A stretch of 64,000 nt of DNA from Chryseobacterium sp. JUb7 (GTDB lineage Bacteria > Bacteroidota > Bacteroidia > Flavobacteriales > Weeksellaceae). Positions 16,341 to 25,199 of the stretch are shown here, piece after piece. Position 1 is the first letter of the stretch. Each line of letters starts with the position of its first letter. Location: positions 62,001 to 126,000 of the forward strand of contig NZ_JANUFF010000005.1 of assembly GCF_024806495.1 (NCBI RefSeq), given 5' to 3'. The notes under the pieces were generated by a model, which was not told the DNA's origin, searched no databases, and was given only the letters and a program-made list of their open reading frames with translations. The position numbers and the translations under genes are program-made.

Positions 16341-16622
16341 TTACATATTTTTTACATCGTTAGGAATATCGTAGAACGTCGGGTGACGGTACAATTTGTC
16401 ATCAGCCGGATCAAAGAATGCTTCTTTATCAATTCCTTCTGAAGTCACAATATATTTACTTGGAACAACCCAAACGGAAGTTCCTTCTTTTCTTCTTGTA
16501 TAAACGTCTCTTGCGTTCTGCAAAGCCATTTCTGCTGTTGGTGCCTGTACAATTCCAACGTGTTTGTGAGATAATCCCGGTTTAGTCTGAATAAACACTT
16601 CCCACATATCTAAATTTGCCAT
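16341..16622 (-). CDS. paaB: PaaB: small subunit of phenylacetyl-CoA epoxidase
   Basis: 93 residues, typical for PaaB. The start MANLDMWEVFIQTKPGLSHK (1-20), then HVGIVQAPTAEMALQNARD and TSVWVVPSKYIVTS, are nearly diagnostic. PaaB bridges PaaAC units into the larger complex and is essential for activity, though it carries no metal site. It lies 109 bp after paaA and 71 bp before paaC, with inverted repeats in both gaps. Confidence 0.96.
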   Translation of the reverse strand: MANLDMWEVFIQTKPGLSHKHVGIVQAPTAEMALQNARDVYTRRKEGTSVWVVPSKYIVTSEGIDKEAFFDPADDKLYRHPTFYDIPNDVKNM

Positions 16623-16633
16623 AAATAAAATTA

Positions 16634-16739
16634 AATTAACAATGTATCAATGTACCAGTTTAACAATAATGAGATTCTTCGCTTTGCTCAGAATGACAAT
16701 TGAATTGCTACATTTTTACATCGGTATATTGTTATATTG
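16634..16739. repeat. Intergenic inverted repeat, paa family, overlapping the paaA stop codon
   Basis: AACAATGTATCAATGTACCAG on the left (20 bases shown in part) faces TTACATCGGTATATTGTTAT on the right. The core GAGATTCTTCGC...CTCAGAATGACA is a variant of the core at 8635. The right arm includes the paaA stop at 16732-16734. Confidence 0.75.
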
Positions 16740-17670
16740 AAATTTTTTCCTGTTTTTCTGCGAAAGCTGCCGCAGCTTCTTTTACCCAAGAATTTTCTCT
16801 TTGAGCTTTTCTCTTGGTTTCAATACGTTTTTTGTTGGCAGGACCGTTTCCTTTTAAGATTTCCATGAATTCATCCCACGGAAGTTCTCCAAAATCATAA
16901 TGCTGTCTTTCCTCATTCCATTTTAAATCTTTATCAGGAACGGTTAATCCTAAAAATTCAGCCTGAGAAACCGTAACGTCGATAAATCTCTGACGAAGAC
17001 TGTCGTTACTTTCTCTTTTTACTCTGTAATTCATAGAAATTTTAGAGTTTGGCGAGCTGTCATCATTAGGTCCAAACATCATTAAAGCCGGCCACCAGAA
17101 ACGATTTAACGAAGCCTGAGCCATTTCTTTCTGCTGTTTTGTACCTCTACAAAGCGCCATTAAAATCTCGTAGCCCTGTCTTTGGTGAAAAGATTCTTCT
17201 TTACAGATTTTCACCATCGCTCTTGAATAAGGACCGTAAGAATTCCCCATCAACATTACCTGATTCATAATCGCAGCTCCATCAACCAACCAGCCAATGG
17301 CACCGATATCTGCCCAGCTCAACGTCGGATAATTGAAAATACTTGAGTATTTTGCTTTTCCTTCCAACATATCATCATAAGTCGCATCTCTATCCGCTCT
17401 GATGGTTCCATTTCCTAACGTTTCAGTCGCAGAATACAAATATAAACCATGACCTGCTTCATCCTGAACTTTAGCCAACAGCGCCATTTTTCTTCTCAAT
17501 GAAGGTGCTCTGGAAATCCAGTTGGCTTCAGGCAACATTCCAACAATCTCAGAATGTGCGTGCTGTGAAATCTGACGAACCAATAGTTTTCTGTAATCAT
17601 CAGGCATTACATCTTTTGGTTCTACTTTATTTTCGTCGTGTACGTATTGTACAAATTTTTCTAAGTCCAT
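16732..17670 (-). CDS. paaA: PaaA: catalytic di-iron subunit of phenylacetyl-CoA epoxidase
   Basis: 312 residues, the standard size. Two ExxH motifs, Glu71/His74 (DEAGHGLYL) and Glu159/His162 (EESFHQRQ), supply ligands of the di-iron centre in the ferritin-like fold. [17 protein letters not shown] and the C-terminal [15 protein letters not shown] further mark PaaA. With PaaC and PaaB it epoxidises the aromatic ring of phenylacetyl-CoA using O2 and electrons from PaaE. It is the second gene after paaK/paaE in the cluster, preceded by an 83-bp repeat-filled gap. Confidence 0.97.
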   Translation of the reverse strand: MDLEKFVQYVHDENKVEPKDVMPDDYRKLLVRQISQHAHSEIVGMLPEANWISRAPSLRRKMALLAKVQDEAGHGLYLYSATETLGNGTIRADRDATYDDMLEGKAKYSSIFNYPTLSWADIGAIGWLVDGAAIMNQVMLMGNSYGPYSRAMVKICKEESFHQRQGYEILMALCRGTKQQKEMAQASLNRFWWPALMMFGPNDDSSPNSKISMNYRVKRESNDSLRQRFIDVTVSQAEFLGLTVPDKDLKWNEERQHYDFGELPWDEFMEILKGNGPANKKRIETKRKAQRENSWVKEAAAAFAEKQEKISI

Positions 17671-17681
17671 AATTTTTTCAA

Positions 17682-17752
17682 TTTAACAATGTATCAGTCT
17701 AACAATGTACCAATGATTACTACACTGGTAAATTGATATATTGTTACATTAA
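17682..17752. repeat. Intergenic inverted repeat, paa family, between paaE and paaA
   Basis: TTTAACAATGTATCAGTCTA with AACAATGTACCAATG faces ACACTGGTAAATTGATATA and TTGTTACATT. It ends directly before the paaE stop codon. Confidence 0.75.
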
Positions 17753-17753
17753 A

Positions 17754-18839
17754 TTATACATCATAATTAAGCATCACCACATTCGTTGTCGGGTGACATT
17801 GACAGGTAAGAACAAAGCCTCTGGCTACTTCTTCTTCGGTAAGCGCGTAGTTTTTCTCCATGAAAACTTCTCCCTCCAAAACTTCGGCTTTACACGTACA
17901 ACAAACTCCTCCTTTACATGCAAAAGGTACAGGAAGATTGTCTTTCAATGCTTTATCTAAGATACTCTCTTTTTTAGAATTAAGGTGGAACGAATATTCA
18001 TCATCATCAATGATTACTGTTACCATACTTTCTATATTGGCAATAGCTTTGAATTCATCGCTCATTTCCTCCGTATTCTCTTCGTCTGGAGCGGTGAAAT
18101 ATTCAAATAAAACCTGAATGGCAGGTACTTTTTTATCCTTCTTTAAATAATCAGCAATCCCTTTAATCATTTCTGAAGGGCCGCAAATGAAGAAGGTAGA
18201 TTCTTTAACATCAATATCTGTATATCTTTCGAACAGCTGATCTAATTTTTCAGGAGAGATTCTTCCTTCAAAAATCGGATCTTCGTGTTGCTCACGGCTT
18301 ACTAAATAAACAACTTTCAGTCTTCCGTTAAAAGTGTCAACCAGTTTATCGATCTCAGCTTTTTTCATGACATGATTCATGCTTCTGTTGCTGTAGAACA
18401 AATAAGCGTTTGAATTCGGTTCCTGATAAAGACTTTCTTTAATATTTGACAACACCGGAGAAATTCCGCTTCCTGCCGCCAAACCAACGTAAGTTTTTAC
18501 GTTTGTCGGGTGATAAGATGTATTAAAGCCACCCATCGGAGGCATTACTTCAAGGATTTCGTCCATGTGAAGATGTTCATTGAAATAACCGGAAACTTTT
18601 CCGTTTTCCAATAATTTCACCAATACTTCCAGCGTGTTGCTTTTTTCACTCGGAGCATTGCAGATAGAATAAGAACGTCTCTCTTCGTTCCCGTTGATCA
18701 TCATTCGGAAATTAAGATACTGCCCCTGCTTGAATCTGAATTTATCCTTCAGCTCCTCAGGAATTTCAACGGCTACATTTACAGCATCGTTGGTATCTTT
18801 CTGAACTTTTACAGTTTTTAATTTATAAAATGAATTCAT
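17754..18839 (-). CDS. paaE: PaaE: NAD(P)H-dependent reductase of phenylacetyl-CoA epoxidase
   Basis: 361 residues. The N-terminal FAD domain has ERRSYSICNAPS (about 53-64), and an NAD(P)-binding domain follows with YVGLAAGSGISPVLSNI and FICGPSEMIKGI. The C-terminal plant-type ferredoxin domain carries CKGGVCCTC and a final Cys in VLTCQCHP for one 2Fe-2S cluster. It passes electrons from NAD(P)H to the PaaAC di-iron site. Its ATG overlaps the paaK stop by 4 bp, indicating translational coupling. The gene order K-E-A-B-C-D, with the reductase first, differs from the E. coli order ABCDE. Confidence 0.95.
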   Translation of the reverse strand: MNSFYKLKTVKVQKDTNDAVNVAVEIPEELKDKFRFKQGQYLNFRMMINGNEERRSYSICNAPSEKSNTLEVLVKLLENGKVSGYFNEHLHMDEILEVMPPMGGFNTSYHPTNVKTYVGLAAGSGISPVLSNIKESLYQEPNSNAYLFYSNRSMNHVMKKAEIDKLVDTFNGRLKVVYLVSREQHEDPIFEGRISPEKLDQLFERYTDIDVKESTFFICGPSEMIKGIADYLKKDKKVPAIQVLFEYFTAPDEENTEEMSDEFKAIANIESMVTVIIDDDEYSFHLNSKKESILDKALKDNLPVPFACKGGVCCTCKAEVLEGEVFMEKNYALTEEEVARGFVLTCQCHPTTNVVMLNYDV

Positions 18840-20155
18840 TTTGTTTTTAGTATTCTATTAATTTTTCCACCTTCGCATTTAGGTAAACTGTCCTGAGCAT
18901 GAATTTTCACTTTCGTGGTGATTCCTACTCGTTTTTTTATTTCGTTTTCTATACTTTTTCCAAAGTTTCCGACAAAAATAGCATAATCATCGGTATTTTG
19001 ATCCAAATTTTTCGAAGCTACCAATTCATCATCAATTTCAACATCAATATCCAGCGCCACACACATTTGTTCTTTCTCAATTGGTGTTAAATAATAATTC
19101 GGAACCACGCCTTCCACATGGGAAAACGCTTCCTCAATCTGACTTGGATATACATTTACCCCTCTTACGATCAACATATCATCGGCTCTTCCAAGAATTG
19201 GCCGCATTTTCACCATTGATCTTTTTGAGTTTTCATCATAATAAAGACTGGTAATATCGTTCGTCCAGTAACGTAAAAGCGGCATCGCTTTTTTCGTTAA
19301 AGTGGTAATCACCAAAACGCCTTCTTCACCAAAAGGAACGGGCTGTTTTGTAATCGGGTCTAAAATTTCAGGATAAAAATGGTCTTCCCAAATATAAGAG
19401 CCTCCTTTTTCTTCAAAATCTTCCATTGAAACTCCAGGTCCGATAATTTCACTTAACCCATAAATATTGGTTGCATGAACGCCTAATCTTTCTTCAATAT
19501 GATGTCTGATCAATTCCGTCCACGGCTCTGAGCCTAAAACAGCGTATTTTAAACTGATTTCTTCCGCCGAGATTCCTCTTTTTGCAAATTCATCAGCGAT
19601 TGTCAACGCGTAAGACGGTGAGCAACAAATAACTTCAGGTTTAAAATCTATAATTAAATCGACCTGTCTCGCGGTCATTCCTCCCGAAATCGGAAGAACG
19701 CTCATCCCTAATTTTTCCGCTCCGTAATGTAATCCCAATCCGCCCGTGAAAATTCCGTAACCGTACGCGTTATGCAACTGCATTCCTGGTTTCGCTCCTG
19801 CTGCGTTCAAAGATCTTGCTACTACTTCGCTGAATAAATCAACGTCTTCTTTTGTATATCCTACAACCGTTGGTTTTCCCGTTGTTCCGCTTGAACAGTG
19901 AATTCTCTGTAATTCATTTTTGGGAACGGTAAATAATCCGAACGGATAGTTATCTCTTAAATCCTGTTTGTAAGTAATCGGAAGTTTCGTAATATCTTCG
20001 ATCGACCTGACCTCTTGTGGAGATATTCCTGCTTCATTAAATTTTCCTTTATAAAATTCCGACTTCTCCCCAAGATAGTCTACCAATTTCGCCAATCGCT
20101 CAGATTGAAGCTGTCTCAACTGGTCGAGCTTTAAATATTCAACTGAAAAATCCAT
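18836..20155 (-). CDS. paaK: PaaK: phenylacetate-CoA ligase
   Basis: 439 residues, the usual length. The adenylate-forming P-loop SSGTTGKPT is at about 88-96, YGYGIFTGGLGLHYGAEKLG and NIYGLSEIIGPGVS mark the substrate and acetyl-adenylate sites, and the C-terminal lid has RADDMLIVRGVNVYPSQIEE. It activates phenylacetate to phenylacetyl-CoA, the first step. It is the first gene of the cluster and overlaps paaE by 4 bp. A palindromic operator candidate lies 12 bp upstream of its start, so control at this point would govern the whole unit. Confidence 0.96.
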   Translation of the reverse strand: MDFSVEYLKLDQLRQLQSERLAKLVDYLGEKSEFYKGKFNEAGISPQEVRSIEDITKLPITYKQDLRDNYPFGLFTVPKNELQRIHCSSGTTGKPTVVGYTKEDVDLFSEVVARSLNAAGAKPGMQLHNAYGYGIFTGGLGLHYGAEKLGMSVLPISGGMTARQVDLIIDFKPEVICCSPSYALTIADEFAKRGISAEEISLKYAVLGSEPWTELIRHHIEERLGVHATNIYGLSEIIGPGVSMEDFEEKGGSYIWEDHFYPEILDPITKQPVPFGEEGVLVITTLTKKAMPLLRYWTNDITSLYYDENSKRSMVKMRPILGRADDMLIVRGVNVYPSQIEEAFSHVEGVVPNYYLTPIEKEQMCVALDIDVEIDDELVASKNLDQNTDDYAIFVGNFGKSIENEIKKRVGITTKVKIHAQDSLPKCEGGKINRILKTK

Positions 20156-20166
20156 ACCTTAACTAA

Positions 20167-20180
20167 CTAACATTTGTTAG
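20167..20180. promoter_or_regulatory. Candidate PaaR-type operator at the paaK start
   Basis: CTAACATTTGTTAG is a perfect inverted repeat (6 + 2 + 6). It fits the spacing and outer bases of the CNAACGNNCGTTNG pattern known for Thermus PaaR, with G/C changed to A/T at the inner position. It overlaps the expected transcription start of paaK, where a TetR-type repressor would block initiation. Confidence 0.6.
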
Positions 20181-20183
20181 GTG

Positions 20184-20213
20184 TAAATTTAAAAAGATTT
20201 TGGAACGTGACAA
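20184..20213 (-). promoter_or_regulatory. Candidate promoter of the paa cluster
   Basis: On the minus strand TTG (20213-20211), 19 bases, then TAAATTTA (20191-20184) fit the Bacteroidota pattern TTG-N17-23-TAnnTTTG with one change in the last base. It points to a start near the operator palindrome. Confidence 0.4.
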
Positions 20214-20300
20214 AATTTTTATGATTTTCGTCATATTTTGAATGATTCTAAATAATTTGAATAAGGTTGAGGTTAAGTTTAAGCTTTGTTTCACGCTGAT

Positions 20301-20380
20301 TTTGTCATCCAGAGCGAAACAAAGTGGAGCGTGGAATCTCTAATACTAAGTTTAGATTCTTCCTTCGTCAGAATGACAAA
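20301..20380. repeat. Dispersed inverted repeat of the GTCAT...AGATTCTT type
   Basis: TTTGTCATCCAGAGCGAAAC followed by GGAATCTCTAA is mirrored by AGATTCTTCCTTCG and TCAGAATGACAAA. Similar GTCATTCTGA...AGAATCT hairpins are common intergenic elements in flavobacterial genomes, and related cores occur at 16670-16700. Confidence 0.6.
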
Positions 20381-20431
20381 GACTCTGATAAAATTTGGGG
20401 AAATTTTCGTGATAAAAAAATTTAATGAGTT

Positions 20432-21010
20432 TTATTTTTTCTCATTTCCCAATAACCCAAAAAGAACTTTATCCCTTATCTCATCAGTGATATCATTGGT
20501 TGATTCAATGTTTCTTTTAAACCAGAAATAGGAATTATTTAAGGTATGAAGAATAAACCTTGTGGTAAAAGCAGATGATCTCAATTCCCAGTTTTCGGAC
20601 TTATAAATTTCAGAAATTAACTCTTCAACTTCTTCCTGATAATTTTTTCTCAACTCTACAAATTCGGGAAGTCTCTCTTCTAAATGCCTCCATTCATTGG
20701 AATAGATATGGGTAACATCACGGTTTTTCAAAACAACTGATAAATGTTTATCAATAAAAAGATTGAGCTTTTCCTTTGGCGGAATATCGGTATTTTTCAC
20801 CTCCTGAAGTTCATCGAAAAACTCCTGAGCAATTCCAAAACAGATCCATTCCAGAATTTCTTCTTTTGAACGAATATGCGCATATAAAGAAGCCGCCTTA
20901 ATATTGAGTTTTGTTGCCAAATCCCTCACAGAGCTGCCCATATACCCTTTCTCTTTGAAAAGTTCTACGGCAACATCCAGTATTTTCCTTTGTTTTTCTT
21001 TTAACTCCAT
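20432..21010 (-). CDS. TetR/AcrR family regulator, probable PaaR
   Basis: 192 residues from the ATG at 21010 (MELKEKQRK). The N-terminal helix-turn-helix is typical for TetR: KILDVAVELFKEKGYMGSSVRDLATKLNIKAASLYAHIRSKEEIL (about 9-53, in sections). The C-terminal ligand and dimer domain resembles regulators near phenylacetate genes (HIYSNEWRHLEERLPEF). It is transcribed in the same direction as paaK, whose start is 276 bp downstream. By analogy with PaaR of Thermus it would repress the paa genes and release DNA on binding phenylacetyl-CoA; the palindrome at 20167 is its likely site. The TetR family is certain and the target is inferred. Confidence 0.85.
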   Translation of the reverse strand: MELKEKQRKILDVAVELFKEKGYMGSSVRDLATKLNIKAASLYAHIRSKEEILEWICFGIAQEFFDELQEVKNTDIPPKEKLNLFIDKHLSVVLKNRDVTHIYSNEWRHLEERLPEFVELRKNYQEEVEELISEIYKSENWELRSSAFTTRFILHTLNNSYFWFKRNIESTNDITDEIRDKVLFGLLGNEKK

Positions 21011-21021
21011 CTGGTAAAACA

Positions 21022-21029
21022 CAAAAGTA
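21022..21029 (-). promoter_or_regulatory. -7 box upstream of the TetR gene
   Basis: The minus strand reads TACTTTTG, a full match to TAnnTTTG, 11 bp before the ATG at 21010. No clear TTG is seen at the -33 distance, so the call is tentative. Confidence 0.3.
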
Positions 21030-21578
21030 ATTATTTTGATTTTAATATTTTGATTTTGGGGAGATGATTTTTACCATTAGAAGTTGACATACATTAATAT
21101 GTTTACGAAATACATTGTGTTCATTTGGCTTTATTCGAAACTCTTATATATTTTTTAACCACCCCGTCAAAAATTCTTTGAATTTTCGCCCCCAAAAGGA
21201 GGAGAATTTTAACTTCGCTAATAATTATCTGGAAATTTAGAAATAATCTTAACATTCAATTATTTTTCTATTTCGAACAAACCTGACTGTTTTTCCATAA
21301 TTTTTAATTCAAATTATCTGAATCGGAAATTTTGTCTTTACTACATGAATCAAAAATACATATTTCTGAAAATTTGTCCGTTATTTTTAAAAATTCAACA
21401 ATTGAACGGTTTTTGCGATATACCCATCAGAATTAAATGATTAAATAAGATTGAGGACATCAGAAATTAGAACTTCGGATTTAAAAATTAACATTTATTA
21501 GACTCTTATGGTCTGAAATCTGATGTCTAAAATCTAAAATTGAAAACTAAAGATTAAAGAATCAAAAATATACAAAAT
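21030..21578. other. Gene-free region upstream of clpB
   Basis: About 550 bp with no credible reading frame. It contains a degenerate dispersed repeat at 21157-21220 (CCACCCCGTCAAAAATTC, TTGAATTTT, CCCCCAAAAGGAGG), which resembles a common flavobacterial intergenic element. A second repeat-like stretch at 21443-21540 has AGAAATTAGAACTTCGG, facing ATCTGATGTCTAAAATCTA. The rest is AT-rich. The clpB promoter must lie near the right end, but I cannot place it with confidence. Confidence 0.6.
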
Positions 21579-24173
21579 ATGAACTTAAACCAATATACCG
21601 TAAAATCACAGGAAGCCATTCAGGCTGCACAACAAGTGGCCATGGAATTTGGCAATCAGCAAATAGAACCTCAACATTTACTGGAAGGAATTTTTCAGGT
21701 AGATGAAAATATATCGCCTTTCTTATTAAAAAAATCTGAAGCAGATGCCAATTTGGTAAGAGAGCGCAACCGTGAAAATCTTGAAAAACTTCCAAAAGTA
21801 CAGGGAGGAAATATTTATCTTTCACAATCTGCAAATAAAGTCTTGCTTGATGCTCCCAACATCGCTAAAAAAATGGGTGATGAATTTGTAACGATCGAAC
21901 ATTTATGGCTTTCACTTTTGGAAACCAGTTCAGAAGTTTCGAAGATGCTGAAAGATATGGGTGTTACAAAAAACCTGTTGGAAGGCGGAATTAAAGAATT
22001 AAGAAAAGGAAGTAAGGCAACTTCTGCAAGTTCGGAAGAGACGTATCAGTCCTTAAATAAATACGCTAAAAACTTCAATGAATTAGCTGCAGAAGGAAAA
22101 TTAGACCCAGTAATTGGTCGTGATGAAGAAATAAGAAGAGTTTTACAGATTCTTTCAAGAAGGACAAAAAATAATCCGATTCTGATTGGTGAACCCGGAG
22201 TTGGTAAAACCGCCATCGCAGAAGGAATTGCACATAGAATTATTTCCGGAGATATTCCTGAAAATCTAATGGATAAAACATTGTATTCACTGGATATGGG
22301 AGCTCTAATTGCCGGTGCAAAATACAAAGGTGAATTTGAAGAGCGTTTGAAATCTGTTGTAAATGAAGTGATCAAATCAGACGGACAAATCATTCTTTTT
22401 ATCGACGAAATCCACACATTGGTGGGAGCCGGAGGTGGTGAAGGTGCAATGGATGCTGCCAATATTCTGAAACCTGCTTTGGCAAGAGGAGAATTAAGAG
22501 CGATCGGTGCGACCACTTTAAATGAATATCAGAAATATTTCGAAAAAGATAAAGCACTTGAAAGACGTTTCCAGAAAGTGATGGTTGAAGAACCGGATAC
22601 AGAATCCGCAATCTCCATTCTTCGTGGAATTAAAGATAAATATGAGGCTCACCATAAAGTAAGAATCAAAGACGAAGCGATTATTGCCGCAGTGGAAATG
22701 TCTCAACGATATATTTCGGATCGATTTTTACCGGATAAAGCGATTGACTTGATTGATGAGGCTTCGGCTAAATTGAGAATGGAAATCAATTCAAAACCGG
22801 AAGAGCTGGATGTCTTAGACAGAAAACTAATGCAGATGGAAATTGAATTGGCAGCGATTTCAAGAGAAGGTAATCAAACAAAAATTGACCATTTAAAAGA
22901 AGATATTTCGAAAATTTCTGAGGAAAGAAATGAAATTAATGCTAAATGGCTTAAAGAAAAACAAAAATCTGAGGATTTAACATCCATCAAAAAAGATATA
23001 GAATCTCTGAAACTGGAAGCTGAAAGAGCATCAAGAGCAGGAGATTATGCAAAAGTGGCTGAAATTCAGTACGGAAAAATTAAAGAAAAAGAAGATGCTT
23101 TGCAAAAACTGGAACTGGAGATGCAAAACCATCAGAATGAATTAATTAAAGAAGAAGTAACAGCAGACAATATCTCTGAAGTGATTGGAAAATGGACAGG
23201 AATTCCTGTAACAAAATTATTACAATCCGAAAGAGAAAAATTATTGAATCTTGAAACCGAACTTCATCACAGAGTTGTTGGTCAGGATGAGGCGATAACT
23301 GCCGTTGCAGACGCAATCAGAAGAAACAGAGCGGGATTAAGTGATGATAAAAAACCAATCGGTTCATTCTTATTCTTAGGAACAACCGGAGTTGGAAAAA
23401 CCGAGCTTGCAAAAGCATTAGCCGAGTTTTTATTCGATGATGAAAACAATATGACGAGAATCGATATGAGTGAATATCAGGAAAGACACAGTGTGTCTAG
23501 ACTTGTCGGTGCGCCTCCGGGATATGTTGGATATGATGAAGGCGGGCAGTTGACGGAAGCCGTGAGAAGAAGACCATATTCGGTAGTACTTTTAGATGAA
23601 ATTGAAAAAGCACATCCGGATGTTTTCAACACATTGCTGCAGGTTTTAGATGACGGTCGATTGACGGATAATAAAGGCAGAGTCGTGAATTTCAAAAACT
23701 CGATTATCATTATGACTTCGAATTTAGGTTCGCACTTGATTCAAGAAAATTTTGAGAATATTACCGATGAAAATCAGGATGAAATTGTCGACAAAACGAA
23801 AGATCAGGTCTTTGATCTATTGAAACAGACCTTGCGTCCGGAATTTCTGAACAGAATTGATGAGGTGGTATTGTTCCAGCCTTTAAGAAAAAAAGAAATT
23901 GGAAAAATCGTAACGTATCAGTTGAGAGGATTCAATGATTTGTTGGCCAAACGAAATATCATCATGACAGCAACACAAGACGCTGTAGATTATCTGATGA
24001 ATAAAGGATATGATCCGGCTTTCGGTGCAAGACCGTTGAAAAGAGTGATCCAACAGGAAGTTCTCAACAAACTATCAAGAGAAATTCTTGCAGGAACCGT
24101 GAATGACGGTGACAGAATCACATTGGATTATTTCGAGGAAACAGGTTTGGTTTTCAGACCTGCTGAACAATAA
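21579..24173 (+). CDS. clpB: ClpB ATP-dependent disaggregase
   Basis: 864 residues. The N-terminal Clp repeat domain covers about 1-145. AAA+ module 1 has GEPGVGKTAIAEG (about 204-216) and LFIDEIHTLVGAGG (about 269-282), and a long coiled-coil middle domain follows (about 395-525), which separates ClpB from ClpA/ClpC. AAA+ module 2 has GTTGVGKTELAKALAEF (about 605-621) and VLLDEIEKAHPDVFN. With DnaK it extracts and refolds aggregated proteins after stress. It is a single plus-strand gene, followed after 29 bp by a strong terminator hairpin. The length and middle domain make the assignment secure. Confidence 0.98.
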   Translation: MNLNQYTVKSQEAIQAAQQVAMEFGNQQIEPQHLLEGIFQVDENISPFLLKKSEADANLVRERNRENLEKLPKVQGGNIYLSQSANKVLLDAPNIAKKMGDEFVTIEHLWLSLLETSSEVSKMLKDMGVTKNLLEGGIKELRKGSKATSASSEETYQSLNKYAKNFNELAAEGKLDPVIGRDEEIRRVLQILSRRTKNNPILIGEPGVGKTAIAEGIAHRIISGDIPENLMDKTLYSLDMGALIAGAKYKGEFEERLKSVVNEVIKSDGQIILFIDEIHTLVGAGGGEGAMDAANILKPALARGELRAIGATTLNEYQKYFEKDKALERRFQKVMVEEPDTESAISILRGIKDKYEAHHKVRIKDEAIIAAVEMSQRYISDRFLPDKAIDLIDEASAKLRMEINSKPEELDVLDRKLMQMEIELAAISREGNQTKIDHLKEDISKISEERNEINAKWLKEKQKSEDLTSIKKDIESLKLEAERASRAGDYAKVAEIQYGKIKEKEDALQKLELEMQNHQNELIKEEVTADNISEVIGKWTGIPVTKLLQSEREKLLNLETELHHRVVGQDEAITAVADAIRRNRAGLSDDKKPIGSFLFLGTTGVGKTELAKALAEFLFDDENNMTRIDMSEYQERHSVSRLVGAPPGYVGYDEGGQLTEAVRRRPYSVVLLDEIEKAHPDVFNTLLQVLDDGRLTDNKGRVVNFKNSIIIMTSNLGSHLIQENFENITDENQDEIVDKTKDQVFDLLKQTLRPEFLNRIDEVVLFQPLRKKEIGKIVTYQLRGFNDLLAKRNIIMTATQDAVDYLMNKGYDPAFGARPLKRVIQQEVLNKLSREILAGTVNDGDRITLDYFEETGLVFRPAEQ

Positions 24174-24202
24174 GTAGTTTTTTTCATATATATTATTTTT
24201 GA

Positions 24203-24235
24203 AGAATTTCCGCAGACAAAATCTGCGGAAATTCT
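24203..24235. terminator. Terminator hairpin between clpB and the FKBP gene
   Basis: AGAATTTCCGCAGA (24203-24216) and TCTGCGGAAATTCT (24222-24235) form a perfect 14-bp stem with a CAAAA loop. It serves clpB and possibly the convergent FKBP gene. Confidence 0.8.
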
Positions 24236-24302
24236 ATTTGTAACATATCAGCTGTAAAATAAGCAAATTCAATTGTCACCGACCTTACAAGCCACAATAT
24301 TT

Positions 24303-25007
24303 CTAGTTTATATTCACTAATTCTACATCAAAAATGATGGTAGCGCCTGCAGGAATTGCTGGTCCGGCACCATTATCTCCATAAGCCAGATCCGAAGGAA
24401 TGTAAAATCTGTATTTAGATCCTTTGCTCATGAGTTGGATACCTTCTGTCCATCCTTTAATTACCGCGCCCAGATTAATATCCATTGGTGCGCCTCCATT
24501 TTTGTCAGTAGAGTCGAAAACAGTTCCATCCAGAAGCTTTCCGGTATATTTTACCTGTACAACATCTGTTGCTTTTGGTTTTGTTTTACCATCGCCTTCC
24601 TGCAACACTTCATATTGTAAACCTGAAGCTGTGGTCTTCACTTTAGAATTACTTTTATTTTTTGTAAGAAAATCCAGACCCTTTTTCTTATTTTCTTCTG
24701 CTTGTACCCCCGCTACAGCTTGTTTTTTTTCATGTTGCTTCTGCATAAACTCCTGCATAAAGGCATTCATTTCTTCCGCAGGCATCAACTTTTTTCCTCC
24801 CTCCATTTCTTCTTTAATAGCCTGAGCCAAAAGATCTGCATCTACTTTGAAACCTTCTTGTTTCATGTTTTGAGCAATACTTAAACCTATATAATAAGAA
24901 GCTTTTTGGTCATCCGTGTATTTGCTATCTACTTTAGTCTCATCTTTCTTAGCACATGAAATACTAAATACTGCTATGCAAAATAATGCGATAGTCTGTC
25001 TTTTCAT
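24303..25007 (-). CDS. FKBP-type peptidyl-prolyl isomerase lipoprotein (FkpA/Mip-like)
   Basis: 234 residues. A lipoprotein signal with lipobox FSISC places the modified Cys at 18, followed by AKKDE. An N-terminal helical dimerisation region (about 30-125), with YYIGLSIAQNMKQEG and a charged FMQEFMQKQHEKKQ coil, precedes the FKBP domain (about 145-234). The FKBP domain shows VVQVKYTGKLLDGTVFDST, VIKGWTEGIQLM and FYIPSDLAYGDNGAG, with the aromatic pocket residues intact. The expected role is folding assistance in the periplasm, anchored to a membrane. It converges on clpB across a shared terminator. Confidence 0.92.
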   Translation of the reverse strand: MKRQTIALFCIAVFSISCAKKDETKVDSKYTDDQKASYYIGLSIAQNMKQEGFKVDADLLAQAIKEEMEGGKKLMPAEEMNAFMQEFMQKQHEKKQAVAGVQAEENKKKGLDFLTKNKSNSKVKTTASGLQYEVLQEGDGKTKPKATDVVQVKYTGKLLDGTVFDSTDKNGGAPMDINLGAVIKGWTEGIQLMSKGSKYRFYIPSDLAYGDNGAGPAIPAGATIIFDVELVNIN

Positions 25008-25199
25008 TTGATAATTTTATTGTTTATGATTAATGAATTAAATAATCGCTGCAAATCTATCCAAATTCTTTATAATTTTAATTAAAATTTGCAATCCGTA
25101 AAAACCCCATAAATAAATAGGAGAAAACCGCATCCTATTAAGATAAAATTTATCGAAATTTGCATTACTAACTAACATTTTACTATAAATTCTAACATT

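Noticed and set aside
8635..17752. The repeats of the paa cluster as a CRISPR-like array or as multiple PaaR operators
   Set aside because: They are spaced by genes, not by uniform spacers, are long imperfect inverted repeats, and lack the CTAACA-NN-TGTTAG palindrome.
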